From positions 14,256,875 to 14,320,874 of the forward strand of contig OZ234495.1 in assembly GCA_965153455.1 (NCBI GenBank): a DNA stretch of 64,000 nt, in the 5' to 3' direction. This document shows, piece by piece, positions 48,501 to 61,849 of the stretch. Positions within the stretch are counted from its first letter, which is position 1. The number at the start of each line of letters is the position of its first letter. The position numbers and the translations under genes were made by a program. The notes beneath the pieces are model-generated. The model was not told where the DNA came from. It saw only the letters and a list, made by a program, of their open reading frames with translations, and made no database searches. This DNA comes from Sphagnum compactum (Eukaryota > Bryophyta > Sphagnopsida > Sphagnales).

Positions 48501-49190
48501 TTTTGTTGTGTAAGGTTTAGAGTTTATCCTATCCCACCTTGTAGATAGCTCACATGAAATTAGTTCAAGCAATTTTGCTACTGAAGGTCATACAAATTAG
48601 CATACTAGGTACCTTGGTAGCTTTGACGCTAATTATATTATTTGTAGAAATGTTTTGGGGGGGGGAGTTGTGTGTTCCTTGCCAACTTATTATAATATTT
48701 TAAATTTTAAATGTTCATATGTAAAAAATCCTTTGGATTTCGGCAAAAGGTCTTATTCTAGTCCAAGTATGTTTTTACTCATTATATTGTTACAAATAGG
48801 CAACATTTGTGTAGGGTTTTTGATCTTGGGAACAATATTTCTCATGGGAGGGGGGGCCATAATAAACTATCATCGAAGTGAAACCTAATGAGACCTAATT
48901 TTGTTAGCATCGGAAAACATTTTTAAAAAAATTACAAAAAAAAATGAGTCCTTCCAATGCATAAAATATTAATTATAATGTTTAACGAGTGATTTTGAGA
49001 ATATTATATTCTATCACATTAACATTTACACCCAACGATGTTCACACACATAGTTCTCAACTATGATTTGTATTGATGCAATTAGTTGTGCAACTATGTT
49101 GACATTATGTTGTCACAATAGAAGTATTTTTTTCCACTATTTTGTGACTATTCTTCAACTATTACTATGTAAATCATTTCAGAGTTAATC
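45600..49190. other. Spacer with homopolymer runs, no gene seen
   Basis: No supported gene. It holds a G15 run (about 45904-45918) and a C21 run (about 47447-47467). The phrase TCAAGTAGGTGCACTGGCTA after a T-run (about 47192) matches TCAAGTAGGTGGACTGGCTA at about 36901, hinting at a shared repeat end. Confidence 0.45.
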
Positions 49191-49840
49191 TAAATTAGTC
49201 AATTTAATTCAAACAAGGAGTTTCCTAATTGACTCAAATAATCAATTTATAAATAATTAAATAACATTTTAAAAAAATAAAACTGATTCATTAAAAAAAA
49301 TTAGTTCAAATAATTAATCATCAATTCCAAAATTCAGATAATAAAAAATTTGATAACTATGTATTCTACCCAAATTCGTATTTAGTCTTAATATTTCATA
49401 GTCAATTATTTTTAAGCAATTTATTAAATATTAATAGTGATTAATATATTATTTATTTAATTACTGTGAATTAATTAATTACATCTAATAATTAAATATT
49501 AATCTGAATTAATACATAAAATTCAGATTTTAAATGCTAATTATTTGAATTTATATAATTAATTATTTAAATTCAGTAACTAATTAGAATAATTAATTCA
49601 AATATATATTTCAAATAATTAATTAATTAAAAAATCCAAGTAATTAATTTTGTGAATCCATATGATTAAATATCTGAATTTTATCTAAATTCAGATCATT
49701 AATTATCTAATAAGTAACAAACTAATTATTTAAATTAGACTGATTGATTCAAAAAAAAAGTCAAATGACTATTTCAGATAATAAATTCTCACATATAATT
49801 ATCAAATAATTAATTATTTCATTGTATAATTTACAAAAAA
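49190..49840. repeat. Very AT-rich low-complexity block
   Basis: About 650 bp dominated by AATTAATTA, ATTATTTAAATT and CTGAATTTTAT variants, with almost no G or C. It could act as a matrix-attachment-like or easily unwound region, but nothing beyond base composition supports that. Confidence 0.6.
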
Positions 49841-50339
49841 AAAACATAAATAATGTGGAATTTTTTTTGTTTAATTACAATTCAATTTGCAACTAATGTG
49901 CAACTAAAAGATTTAACCCATGAGTTTTATCCTTGAATCTTGTCTCACAAACTACCTTGCCCTAAGGTTAGTTTCGTCATAAATAATCCTCAAAATAGTG
50001 AAATGAAAATTTGTGAAAGCATGACATTGACATGTTGAAAATTATCATAATTATCATAGGCTACACTTTGAATAATCTCACTATTCATATCACAATATTA
50101 TAATAGATGATGGAAAAAATATATAATTTCAAAATTAAAAAAGAATTAATTTTTTGAAAAAAAAAATCATTTTGTCAATGTGGAAACTAACCCTAGGCTA
50201 CAGTATATAAAGAACAAACTATATAAAGAATGTGTCTTTCTTGTGTGCATGTATTAATTTAAGATGAGCTCAAAAAATTCAACCTTAAAGACAAAACATA
50301 AAATAAAATAAAATAATTTACATGATTATTGTTTAATTT

Positions 50340-52505
50340 GCCAACCTTTTTACCTTTTTACATACTTGCCTACCTAGGTAAATAATAATTAATCCTAATT
50401 ATTTACCTACCTACCTAAATAGGTAAGTAGATAAATAATCTACATAATAGGTAGGTAAGTGTGTAGCTTAGGTATATAGGTATCTCCTACCTATTTGATT
50501 TTACCTACCTAGTTTTACCTGCCTACCTATGCCTATGTATTGACCTACTGAACAACTTAATTAAATTTTTATTTCAAATTTCAATTAATATGTTATGTGA
50601 CAACTTGTGATTGTGTCACATGCATATAAGCCTAGCTCTATTTAGTGCATTGAAAGCCCAAACCTAATTTCCCATCATTGCTTTCACTAATGGTAGTGTA
50701 AACCATCTCATGCGCCAACTTTAAAAACATCAATCATAAACTAACATAGTACATGTGCCAATCAATTGTCCACACAACATGTAGTGCAATCTTGCACCTA
50801 CAATTGTTAAAGGATGGATCAATGTGACCATCAATATAATGTGCAAGATGATACAATGCATAAATTACAACCTATAATGTTGATGTTGCATGCTCTCCAA
50901 TTTGATCCAAGATTCAAGGGCCTACAATGCATCAAGGATAGAACACCAATAGTTCATTAGAAAAATCTACTAATATGCAACCATTATATTTGCGTACATG
51001 CAATGATATGTTGTTTATAACTATCTTTGGTTTTTTTATTCTGCAAAGTTATATACCAACCTTGACAATTTTTGCTCATTCTTACAACTATGTTGCGACT
51101 ATTGGTATCTTCATGTTTCCAAGCAAACAACTTTTACGATTATCTTCATCTAAGAATAAACCTATATATCCCATTATTCATAATAGTAACCAAAACTAGT
51201 TATACCACTATGGCATGTGTATACCTAGCCTTTATAAGTATATTAAGGTATATTAGGAGTTTTAAAATAGAGGTATATGTTTATGAATGTATTAAGGTAA
51301 TATTGAAGTATATTAAAATTACATTACGCATTAGCTAAAAATATATTAAGAATATTATATGAACATATTAAGGGTATACGTGAATTAAAATTTTTAACAT
51401 GGGTATATCTAAAGGTATACCAATAGGTTGGGGTTAACAATGAGTAGGTAAATAGTTTAAGTAGATAGTTAAGTATGTAGGTAGTTAACCATTGTAAGTA
51501 AGTAGGGCCTAGGTAGGTAAATAAAGTAGTTAGATTATTTTAGGCACATAACCTCAATAGATATTCTAGGTAAGCAAGGCTTGGCCTAGTGAGGTAGGTA
51601 GGCATCCTAGATAATTAAATAGGTATTATTGTGGGATATGGCATAGTGTTTTTATATTAAACAAAAGATATGTGATCTACTATTGTAATGTTTTCCTTAT
51701 ATTAAAATCTATCCCATATCATTTGTCCATACATTCAATTTTAATGGCAATAGATGTCGAAGTTGGTTTATGTAAGACAACTTTAGGTTCCATAAGTAAT
51801 CACTTGGACAATTTTAAATTGGAACCTGTTTAACCCATTCTCGAACAAAGATGCATAAAAGGTGCCTTTTTGGATATATGTATTTTTAATTTTTCTCCTT
51901 TCCAACACCATATTTACGAACAAATTTTCAATACCCTTTCCAATTTTTATCCCATTTCTCTTCAATTGAGTGTGGAATTAAGTTCAATGTAAACTTAAAT
52001 TAAACTTTGAAATTTGAATAGAATTGAAGTGAATTTGAATACTATTTAAGTTGCATAAAATGTTATTAAGTATTTTCATTTGAACTAATGAAACTTAATT
52101 TCCAAAAACTCAATACATTTTTTTCATCAAATGATCATCATTAGTAGTGTGTAACAATGTGGAGCCCAAGTTTTACAAACTATATAAGTAAGCAAGGATA
52201 TATTACACATATTATGCACTATAAACATTCAAATTGTATGTGGCAATTGGGATGAGTCAATAAAAAAGGCTTGTCCTCCAAAAAAAGAAGAATAGCATCC
52301 TTCTAAAAAGGTTTGAAGACTTGTACATATTTATCTAGCCTAAACTACCTATCCTAGATGTACATAGTCTATGCCTACCTACCTACCTATCATCCTAAGC
52401 ATAGTTACCTACCTAGTTACAAGCTAGGCCCATTTATTCATTAAATTAACTAGGTGTACCTAGCTACCTACTTACATTGGACTACCTACCCACCTACCTA
52501 TTGAA
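50340..52505. repeat. Scattered TACCTAC / GTAGGTA arrays
   Basis: Three clusters of the same tetranucleotide theme occur in this stretch: TACCTACCTA-rich at about 50340-50560, GTAGGTA-rich at about 51430-51620, and TACCTAC-rich again at about 52330-52505. Between them, at about 51220-51420, TATATTAAGG words recur. No gene is supported in this stretch. Confidence 0.6.
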
Positions 52506-53056
52506 TAACGATGTCATGTGATAGATTTCAATTTGCACATGTATACAACCATCAAGAATGGATGAAAAAGATAAACAATTTTGATTGTAAATTCAAAATT
52601 TTCAAATTTTAACAACCCTACCATGTGGGAGCTAAACAATTGGCCACCATTTTAGATGCAAATATTGATAGGTAGTTGCAAGCCATTACCAACATGGCAA
52701 GGGGTATATATAATACATATGTTCAATAGATGAGAGCATACATGTTAAATCATACATTTCATCTTTGGATTATGTTAACATCATGTTGAGGTCAACATTT
52801 GTGATTACTTGTTGTTACATGCAATCAATCACACTTCTGCAACTAATGAAAATTTTAATTGTATGTGTCATCTATGATTATTATTTTCTAGTCAAACAAT
52901 TGAAGTCCAAAAATGTCAATTTTCTTCTAGTGCATTATGAAAAAAAACTGGCTTGTAACTGGTAATGTCTGTGTTAATGATGCATTGAGTGGCATAATTG
53001 CTTTCAAGTATAGACACTTTAATGAGAAAAACACTCTCATGACTGCATATAATAAT

Positions 53057-53141
53057 CATTCAGTTTCTTATTTAATACTCTATAGTGCATCAACCATAAT
53101 AAAACATTCAGTTTCTTATTTAATACTCTATAGTGCATCAT
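53057..53141. repeat. 48-bp spaced direct duplication
   Basis: Two copies of a block beginning CATTCAGTTTCTTATTTAAT and ending TAGTGCATCA, at 53057 and 53105. Confidence 0.85.
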
Positions 53142-54722
53142 GAGACAACATGACTTTAAGAAAATTTCACTTGTTAAGTTATGTGTTGGTGATGAGTTTT
53201 ACAGTGTGACAGATCTTTTTTCAATCATACCCATTTTCTGTATGTCAGATTTGCACTTAGTTTTCTGGCAATGTATAATATGTATGTATGTATGTCTTAT
53301 GGTCGTGAGTAATGGGTCACTAAAACAAATGTGCTTATAGCATTTGGTTCTCATTTGCAGTCTGGAGTCAGTGATTGTTGCTTTTGAATCAAGAATCAAA
53401 ATTCTTAAGTCACATGTTTCTTTCTTTCTTTCTTTCTTTTGACATTTCAATTGCTCCAATCTGGCCTTTCATATGTAAAAATTATTATGTTGGTTAGGCA
53501 TAACATTTGTAAAGATGACATTTGGAAATTCAGCATTAATGGAAAGAGTGATTTGATACCAGGAGTCACTATATATATATACATGTCGGTATATACCCAT
53601 TGCACCATGACATTGCAAACCTTGAATTATTGATCTCAGAATGGTATATGAATTTGAGGAAAGATATTGCACCAACACCCATTTGAATATTTCATTTTTT
53701 TAGAGACATACGAGGACCAAGCTGGTATTTATTTATTTATTTATTTTCAATTTTGTGATGTTGTTCATGTGATGATTATCCATAAGTATATTTAGCCAAA
53801 TTTGGGGATGTTCAAAATATGAAAGTAAGAAATGTTAAGCACCCTTTCATATTGTAGGCAAATTGTGGTGATTTTTTGTTGAATGTTTTGAAAAAAAAAA
53901 TTCTGGCGAAAAGATTCAAAATAAACAAGGAATTTTTTACATGATATTCTTTTTTCAAAATGTTTTTCGCAAAATGGCAAAAAAACTCCACAAAAGAACC
54001 AATAGCAAAGACTATGCCTGTGACTTTCAAATTTAAATTAAAATTGGTTAGCACGAAGCCTATTGAAAAAAAGTCTCCCCAAACTTAATTTTCATCTCTC
54101 CATTACCTTATCCAACATGATAATAGGTGAAGCTTTCCTTATCATGGACATAATAGTATCATTAGTAATACAATTGCTAATCCCATGTACTAGCATGTCC
54201 CTTGGGACACTAGGGGATGTGAGGCTTAGGAGAAGAGCACTAAAGATCAAATGGAAACTAAAATTTGTGAAAGAGATTTCCATGTTGAACTCAAGTTGTA
54301 ATCTCAATGTCCAAACTTGGGTGTTCATTGGTGTATGAAGGGACAATGAACCCCTTCGTTCCATTTGCATCAACCATGTTTGAGCCACCAACTACCTAAA
54401 TGTCTAGACCTTGATTAGTTCAAAATTTGGTAGATTGGATAAGGCTGCTTGCACTCTTGTTTCAAAAACTAACATGTAGGTTTTGTTTTTCAAAGTTGGG
54501 CTCCATGGGCTTATTAGCGAATTTTGTTTGAATTTTACTTTCTTGTTTAACCCTAAATACTTTGCCACATTTTCCAAGGCAACTCACAATAAAAGTGATC
54601 GGAACGAAATGTCTAAAAATGTCCTCACTGAGAGGCATCACACAAGAAAACATGGATTAACAATGATATGTCTTGCACTCATGGCCCCTCCCTCATCTAA
54701 CTGCAACCCCTCCTGATATTAA

Positions 54723-55108
54723 AGTTATCTGTAAAATCACCTTGTCTTCACCCTGTCTTTGGGCCTCCTGTCACCCTCTATCCCGTCTTTCAACAATATC
54801 TGCAAAGTAAGGAAATTTTATTAAATCTCAGTACGAAATGCTGAAACTCAGCATTTAATGCACAAGGTTCGAGGGTAATTATAATAAATTGTACATGTAG
54901 GAGCAGTGAAAATATCCGTAGCACTAATCGAGGCGTTCAGGGAAAAGGAAGGACAGGATGAAACTCAGCTATTGGTTTTCTGAGTCTCAATCCCCTCCCC
55001 CCCTTAATGCTAATGTACTTGTTTTGAAGGTTTTTTTAAAAAGTCACCCCGTGTGTATGACCAAACTCAGAGTTCCGGCGCTGTGTTTTCTTGACTTTAC
55101 AGATAACT
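54723..55108 (+). mobile_element. MITE-like element, family A, copy 2
   Basis: 386 bp homologous to 10454-10825, in the same orientation. The terminal inverted repeat is AGTTATCTGTAAAATCA at the left and TGACTTTACAGATAACT at the right, so the ends are better preserved than in copy 1. The interior has no coding frame of note. The right end runs directly into the 34-bp array described next. Confidence 0.75.
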
Positions 55109-55253
55109 CTATTGTCCTGTTTTCTTGACTTTACAGATAACTCTATTGTCCTGTTTTCTTGACTTTACAGATAACTCTATTGTCCTGTTTTCTTGACTTT
55201 ACAGATAACTCTATTGTCCTGTTTTCTTGACTTTACAGATAACTCTATTGTCC
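55084..55253 (+). repeat. 34-bp tandem array grown from a transposon end
   Basis: Five head-to-tail 34-bp units start at 55084, 55118, 55152, 55186 and 55220, each with TGTTTTCTTGACTTTACAGA followed by TAACTCTATTGTCC. The unit contains the whole right terminal inverted repeat of the element at 54723-55108. The units look identical, so the expansion is recent. Confidence 0.92.
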
Positions 55254-55259
55254 TTCACC

Positions 55260-57900
55260 TTATTGGAACCTTGTTGCCTTTGGGCATAACTTTCCTACAC
55301 TCCTCCACCATGCCTCTCTCACTAGGGGTTGTTGCATGTCTTATTTTCATCTAAGCCCCCTTAAATTGACATGGGCTTCCCCAGACAACATGCTATTTGG
55401 ACCCTGAATAGCATTTTGACCACACTCCACATGACCCAAAAAGAATTTTTTTTATAAAAACACTAAATTTTCACTTGCTTCATCTTTTTTTTTTAAATAA
55501 CCATTTTTGGCTCAACACGGGTTTAGGAGTTAATCATGAGAGTGGAGATTTCTCGATTCTCATGATTATCCAAACTTTTCTTTTGGTTACAATTCTCTAG
55601 TACATTTTTGTGTAGTTCATTAAGATTCAAGTTAGAATGTACACACACATGAAAGTTTTAGCCATAATCTTCGGATGAGCTTGATTCTCTACTCATATTT
55701 GTTGCAAGCTTTCCAATGCCCTAGTAGGTATTCTGAGACCGTAAAACCATTGCCAACCTTCCTTTCGCAGACATGTGCTTCATTCACTTGATAAAAGAAA
55801 TAACAACAAAACCAAAGAACACACCTTATATGACAAAGTAAGTAGTTCCGGCGGCACGTTTATGTAAGTTCCATAGTTAGTGGGCATGCAAATTTTGACT
55901 TGGGAATTTGGACGACCACCCTCACAAAAAATAGTACCCAATATGGACCTGCCCTTTCCCCTCCTTCTTTAATTGATGCTCTCTTAATTCAGCCTCCAAT
56001 GAATGATAAAACAAAAATTTAGCGAATGTTTGTCAAATTTTGACCTTAAACATATGATTTGGTTTTGTAGGTACTAAGGATTTTTCATGGAATTTTTTTT
56101 TGAAAAAAAATTCCAAATCACCAGATTTTTATAATAAGTTTCTAGTAGGTAGTTGAAAATGTAGAAGGATCCCTTTTTTAAAAATTTCCATCTCTTATGG
56201 TGTTTAGCCAAATTTGGCTTTTGCTTTTAATTTGGGATGATCACCATATTGGCTACATGACAAAATTATTTTTAAAAAAAAACACTGACTAGCCTTTGTT
56301 GTGCTGCCATGTTTGGGAGTTGGGAGGCCAATTGACTGGCGAATGCAGGACCTTCCTACCTACTACATCCTTTTCAGACCTACCCTTTAATCATGCCCTT
56401 GGTTCAGGCCTTTCTTTTTGGAGCTTGATTTTTCCAGCCTGTTGTGGGCCACTTTGGGATGAGGTAGGGGAAAATGGATGAAAGTTGAAAGAGTAAAGCG
56501 CAGATGAAAAATATGAAGGTGGTGAGGAGGACCCTCAAAACTAAAGGTCAGATGAGGGTTTAGGGTTTAGGGTTTACATACATGAACCCAGGGTACCCAT
56601 CACTTGTCCATCCATTCTGGTATATACCCGACGGTTTACCAAGAAAAGAAGGTCATGGAACCAGCCCTTTGTCAGTTCTTTCTTGAGAACCGGCGGTTCT
56701 TTTAGGGTTCTGAAAGAGCCAGAAACAGGCAGTTCTCAATCAAGCATTTGTCTATCCTATAATTTGGTGAAACAATATATATGTCGTCTCATTTTTTTTT
56801 GCAAAAAAAAAATAAAATCAATATAAAATATTGAAAAAAGTGTGATTATATTAAAAGGTTCAAAGTCGGGAAATTTTTTTTCGAAGAAGTTGCCTATATT
56901 TATTGCTGAAATTTCATTAAATTATTATTATTTATGGCTGAAAAATGAAATTTGAAAAGACAAATTAATAATTATTCAAACACCCAAGTGCTGAAGGAAC
57001 CTGAAAGTGTACTATATAACATATAGGCTGTTTCAGGAGCATGTTGCTTGAAGACTACTTGATCTTCATCAAGTCATCCACAAGAGACTTTGATATATAT
57101 ATAAATTGTTTTACAAGTGTGAACAAAAAGGGTTTAGGGTTTAGGGTTTAGGGTTTGTAAACTATGATGACATGAAATTTGGACACCAACAACTAGGGTT
57201 CAAAATGCCAAAAGAAGTCACCTATTGAAGGTATGGTTTTTCTCTTAACCTTTTCTTATCATTCTATTTACTTGTGGCCAATTTGCAAAACCATTAGACC
57301 ATTATGTAACACATTGATGAGCCTATTCCTTTGGATGTAATTATCAAGGATGAAATTAGGGATAGGTATAAGTGAATTCTATTTCTCTTACAAAGAGTTG
57401 CAACCAAGGATCTATAAATTTTTTATGAAAAATTGTGCACAAAGTTCAAACTCATCAAACTAGAAATATGGAAACAAAAAAGGAATGCATTTACACAACA
57501 AGAAAGATTTCATCTCAAAATGATGATAACATTAAAACAAAAAATATATATATATTCCAAACTATGTCCCTAAGAGTGCCTAGGATTTGAAAGTAAAGGC
57601 ATCTCTAAAATTGAGAAAATCAAGGTTTAAATATTAGGCAAAGAGAGTGATGTTGTCCATCTTGAAAGGCTATTGAAAGGGTTTCGATCAAGACAATGCC
57701 AACTAAATCACTAAATTAATACCCTTGTTAACCATCAACTAACCCTTTCAAGAGGTTGCCACCCTCAAAACTATCAATTATTGACATAAAAATAAATGTA
57801 AAAACTTGCTATTTCAGCAGTCCAATGGCTTACTAAAACCTTAGAACTTCAAATTTTCAAAAAAAAAAAAAATCCTCCTTCAACATCTTGCATGGGTCAG
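55260..57900. other. Spacer with telomere-like motifs
   Basis: No gene is supported. Telomere-like TTTAGGG runs lie at about 56556-56577 (three units) and 57130-57157 (four units). GGTTCT/AGAACC-rich sequence at about 56640-56740 resembles the hAT-like element family. Confidence 0.55.
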
Positions 57901-58285
57901 ACTATATCCATGGACAAAATTATCATGCATGCAATTGGCCATATGGATAAAAATAAATCTTTAGAAAAAATTCAACAACAAATGAAATTATGTTCATGCA
58001 TGAAATTTGACAACATAGATGCAATTGACCATATGGATGAAATCAACACATAAGGATGAAATTGATTATACAAATAAATTATATCACATGGATGAATTTT
58101 TTTAATTTTATGCATGGGTTTCATCACAAGGATGTACATACCAATGTGGAGGAAAACTACACATGGATGATGAAAGGTTCCACCTATAAATTCAACAACA
58201 TTGATGAAAATGATCATATCAGTTCAATTAGATACATGGATGAAATTGGATCACATGGACCAAATTACACTCATCGATTAATTAA
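57890..58285. repeat. Degenerate ATGGATGAAATT array
   Basis: Variants of ACATGGATGAAATTGATCA recur roughly every 20-40 bp. The short frames on both strands are by-products of the repeat. Confidence 0.65.
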
Positions 58286-59289
58286 ATCACAATCATGTGA
58301 GTGGCCAACAACATTGGTGTGATCAAATTTCATCGTGTAATGGCATATTCTAGGTCAACAAATTAGTCATTAGTTGCTAGTTGATTAACATTTGTGTGGC
58401 ACACTCAAGTGTAAAAGCTCATTATTAAAAGGGAATAATGTGGTGATGATCAATGTGATCGTGGTTGTCATCCATGATCAAGTTTTGATCCATGTGAGTT
58501 GAAAGTGTTCTTCTATACGCATTCAAGATGATGATGAGATATGTATATTAAGGGGGCGGGGTGCATGTTTGATGATAACAAAGGGAGACAACACTTATGA
58601 AAAAATAGATTCTTGGAAGTCTAGAGAGTTGTGATGTGAGAATATTTGTTTATAAAAGCATGTGCAATTTCCCCTATCAAATATTGTACATGCGCATTGA
58701 ATTTTTCATTTGTCCCATATATATGTATATATATATTGTACATGCATGTGCTTCCCTAAATGTTGGCCTTACAAGGCTTTCAAATGCAAAGTCTTTTGAG
58801 GCTTTAAAGAAGTCACTTGATAGCTTTGACACAATAACACACTACCATATTCCATTTTCTTTAGATTTTATTTGAAATGAATGCCCAACACATGGATGAC
58901 TTCCAATGCCCATCCCGTAAGACATTAAATCAGCAATGGGTCCTTCTTATTGTGAACTCATGAAATGAAACTTCACCAACAAGTAAGGATTCAGTATTTA
59001 GTTAAATTTTAAGCTCACAATTTTATATGTTAACTTTTTAGGGTAATATTGGCTAGTTTAGTTCAGACTTCTTTTGGTGCAAAATTTTGCACAAATGTGA
59101 AAAGTAAATAAATAAATTTGTCCAATATGCCCCCCTTTTTTTTAAGGAATTTTTTTGAAATTTTTTTCACTAAATTTCAATTCAGATTTAAAAGCAGTTT
59201 AGATGATTTTGGGTTTTTTTTGTTTTTACACTGGTACCAGTGTGGGTGGTATAGTTCACCTGAGGAAGTTGTCCCCATTTATTGTTAAG

Positions 59290-59306
59290 CGGGTTTAGGG
59301 TTTAGG
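59290..59306 (+). repeat. Telomere-like motif
   Basis: Two TTTAGGG units inside unique sequence. Confidence 0.7.
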
Positions 59307-59632
59307 GAGTCAAGGTCAAGAAATCTTGAGATCAATAAGAAGAAAGTTTGAACACTTTTGGCCTCTTGTTTAGCATCAAGTTACTAATAAAAATCATGAT
59401 TTTTTAATTTTTTTTGAAGGTCAAGGATTTATTATGTCAAGTTGTTGAGGCCAAAAAGTTGGAATCAAGTCTTTAATGTTTGGTGTGATTTTTATTTTTT
59501 TTTCTCTCATGTTATCATAAAATACAAAGAGAGAGAGAGGGAAAAAAAATTATACAAATGGGACATGAATGGAAAGAGACCAATTGAAGAAGAGAAGAAA
59601 ACCATGCAAAACCATGCATGTAAAACCATGCA

Positions 59633-59940
59633 AGGCGCAAAAAGGTTAACCTAAAAATGCACTAGACAAAGCTCATAAAAGATATTTAGCATCTCCCGAC
59701 ACGAGGGGTTACACAAAGGGTGGCACAAAGTTTCATAAAATAAAATTTTATTGGTACAACATTGGCCCCAAGGCACGGGGAAGGTGCAACAAGGTTAACC
59801 TAAAAATGCACTCGACAAAGCTCATTAGAAGATATTTAGCATCTCACAACATGAGGGGTTACACAAAGGGTGGCACAAAGTTTCATAAAATAAATAATAT
59901 TTTATTGGTACAACATTGGCCCCAAGGCTTGGGGAATGGC
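59633..59940. repeat. 149-bp tandem duplication
   Basis: Two copies, 59633-59781 and 59782-59940. Each contains AAGGTTAACCTAAAAATGCA, ATATTTAGCATCTC, GAGGGGTTACACAAAGGGTG and ACAACATTGGCCCCAAGGC. They differ at a few bases and by a short insertion. Confidence 0.88.
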
Positions 59941-60691
59941 TTCCCAAGTTGAAAAAATATTTTTTTGTCCTTTGGGTCATCACGGACCAAACACTCACAA
60001 ATTAAAAGGTTATACCATAGTACCTTGTCAGGTTAAGGAGTAATTAAATTATTTTTTAAAATTTCATTCATATAATCAATCACAAGCAAATTATTTACAA
60101 AATACAAACAACTTTTTTTATATGAATTACTACTACTACTCATGAATTCTTCTTGATGCTTTGGTTGTTGGCCTCCTTTACACGAATACTATATACCATT
60201 TGGTTCTTTTGGTTGGTAAAGGGCGGTTGTTGTTCATTAACAATTGAATTGGGATTCGTTTCACTTTTCCAACAACATCCGTCCAAATATATGCCAAATC
60301 CCCACCAAACCCTAATTTATTTATTTTTAAAAACAAAAGGCCTTAGTAGTACACTCATAGACTCATATATGGTTTGGTTTTTTTTCATCAATTTTCTAGC
60401 GTTCCGAATCAACAACAAATATCTCATGAGTCAAAGAAACGTGGGAGATCACTTTTGCTTAAGATTGTACCCTTTCTTTTCTTTAGATTTGTCATAGTCA
60501 TTTGGGGGGGAGGGCACATGTTCGGCCATCTCTCCACATTGTGGTTCTTATTTGACCTTGGTCGGTGTACACACCCACTTGAAATTCATGCACATGGAGT
60601 TCAATCAAAGCACAAGTGTTCACCATATAAACACATGACAAATGCCAACCAAAATTTTTGAGAATCTCTTCACTTTCTAATGGGGTCGGGC

Positions 60692-60917
60692 GTCACAACC
60701 CTATTCCTTAATAATTTCCCCTTTAGACAACGTGCTTTCACACTTGATGTTAGGGACTCTCATGTTGGTCACAACCCTATTCCTTAATAATTTCCCCTTT
60801 CGAAAACGTGCCTTCACACTTGATGTTAGGGACTCTCGTGTTGGTCACAACCCTATTCCTTAATAATTTCCCCTTTCGAAAACGTGCCTTCACACTTGAT
60901 GTTAGGGACTCTCGTGT
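60692..60917. repeat. 76-bp tandem repeat, three units
   Basis: Units start at 60692, 60768 and 60844 with GTCACAACCCTATTCCTTAA and contain CACTTGATGTTAGGGACTCT. Units 2 and 3 are nearly identical; unit 1 differs at a few bases. Confidence 0.9.
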
Positions 60918-61212
60918 TTTGTTTTGTCCGCTTAATTAATACCAAAGCTTGTCGTTGAGGACCTAAAATCTACTTACCATGAACGTTTCCTCTTAAGCTA
61001 ACATTCACTTATCATTAAGCTATCTATCATGCCTTATTTGCCCATTTGACATTCAATGCCACCTAGGATGCCACCTAGATTTTCACTTAACACTGACTTA
61101 ACATCAAGTGTGAATGCACTTACTTAAAAATTAATACATGAATTGTAATCACCTTCTTTGGTCAAATCTAATTGAGTTTAAGATTTTATTTTTTTATTTT
61201 AATAAACAAAAC

Positions 61213-61412
61213 AGCCAGGTCCCCGGGTATATGAAAACGGGAATTTCAAAGAAACGAAACAAGCTGGGTCCTGGGTTTATGAAAACGAGAAATTTCAAAG
61301 GACAAGCTGGGTCCGGGTTTATGAAAACGGGAAATTTCAAAGAACGAACAAGCTGGGTCCGGGTTTATGAAAACAAGAAATTTCAAAGGACAAGCTGGGT
61401 CCGGGTTTATTT
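61213..61412. repeat. About 45-bp tandem repeat, five units
   Basis: Units contain AAGCTGGGTCCGGGTTTATG followed by AAAACGGGAAATTTCAAAG. Lengths vary slightly (about 41 to 46 bp), and the first unit is the most diverged. The 96-codon frame here is repeat-derived. Confidence 0.85.
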
Positions 61413-61479
61413 TCTAAGATCCAAGTGACGGGCCAGAATGAGTTATGGCCAGGGGTTGAGTATTTTCGAAAGACAGGTA

Positions 61480-61849
61480 CAGTAAACTTTTTCTAAACTA
61501 ATATCCTTGGGACCGGTCGGAAGATATTAGTTTATGGAGGATATTAGTTTACACAAAATATATGGGGGGTAACAAAAATCATTCCGGAACCTGCCAGAGC
61601 AGCATGGAAGGTCATGGAGGTTAGTAGAAGGTCATGGATCATTGGGGAAGGTAACGGAACCTTGTGGAGCTTGGTGCCATATGTATGATGTATTAGTTTA
61701 TAAAATGCTATGGGACCTGAAAAAAATATTGAATATCAGTTTATGGAGAATTATTAGATTAAGTATGAGGCCCGCCATGGGCATGTGCCCGCATATTAGT
61801 TTAGAGAGAATATTAATTTACACAGTATTAGTTTAGAGAGAGTTTACTG
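61480..61849. mobile_element. Emigrant/pogo-like MITE, 370 bp
   Basis: The ends are inverted repeats: CAGTAAACTTTTTCTAAACT at the left, and at the right, read inward on the other strand, CAGTAAACTCTCTCTAAACT, both followed by AATA. A TA dinucleotide stands immediately outside each end (61478-61479 and 61850-61851), the target duplication of Tc1/mariner-type elements. Subterminal repeats of 'gatattagtttat' and 'agtttagagag', and the phrase TTGGGACCGGTC, are like the Emigrant MITE and its pogo-like relatives described in Arabidopsis. It has no transposase frame, so it is non-autonomous. Confidence 0.75.

Noticed and set aside
54063-54720. Gene on either strand
   Set aside because: Several overlapping short frames on both strands, no domain and no consistent splice pattern.
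59633-61412. CRISPR array
   Set aside because: The repeats are adjacent tandem units without unique spacers, and the genome is a plant's.
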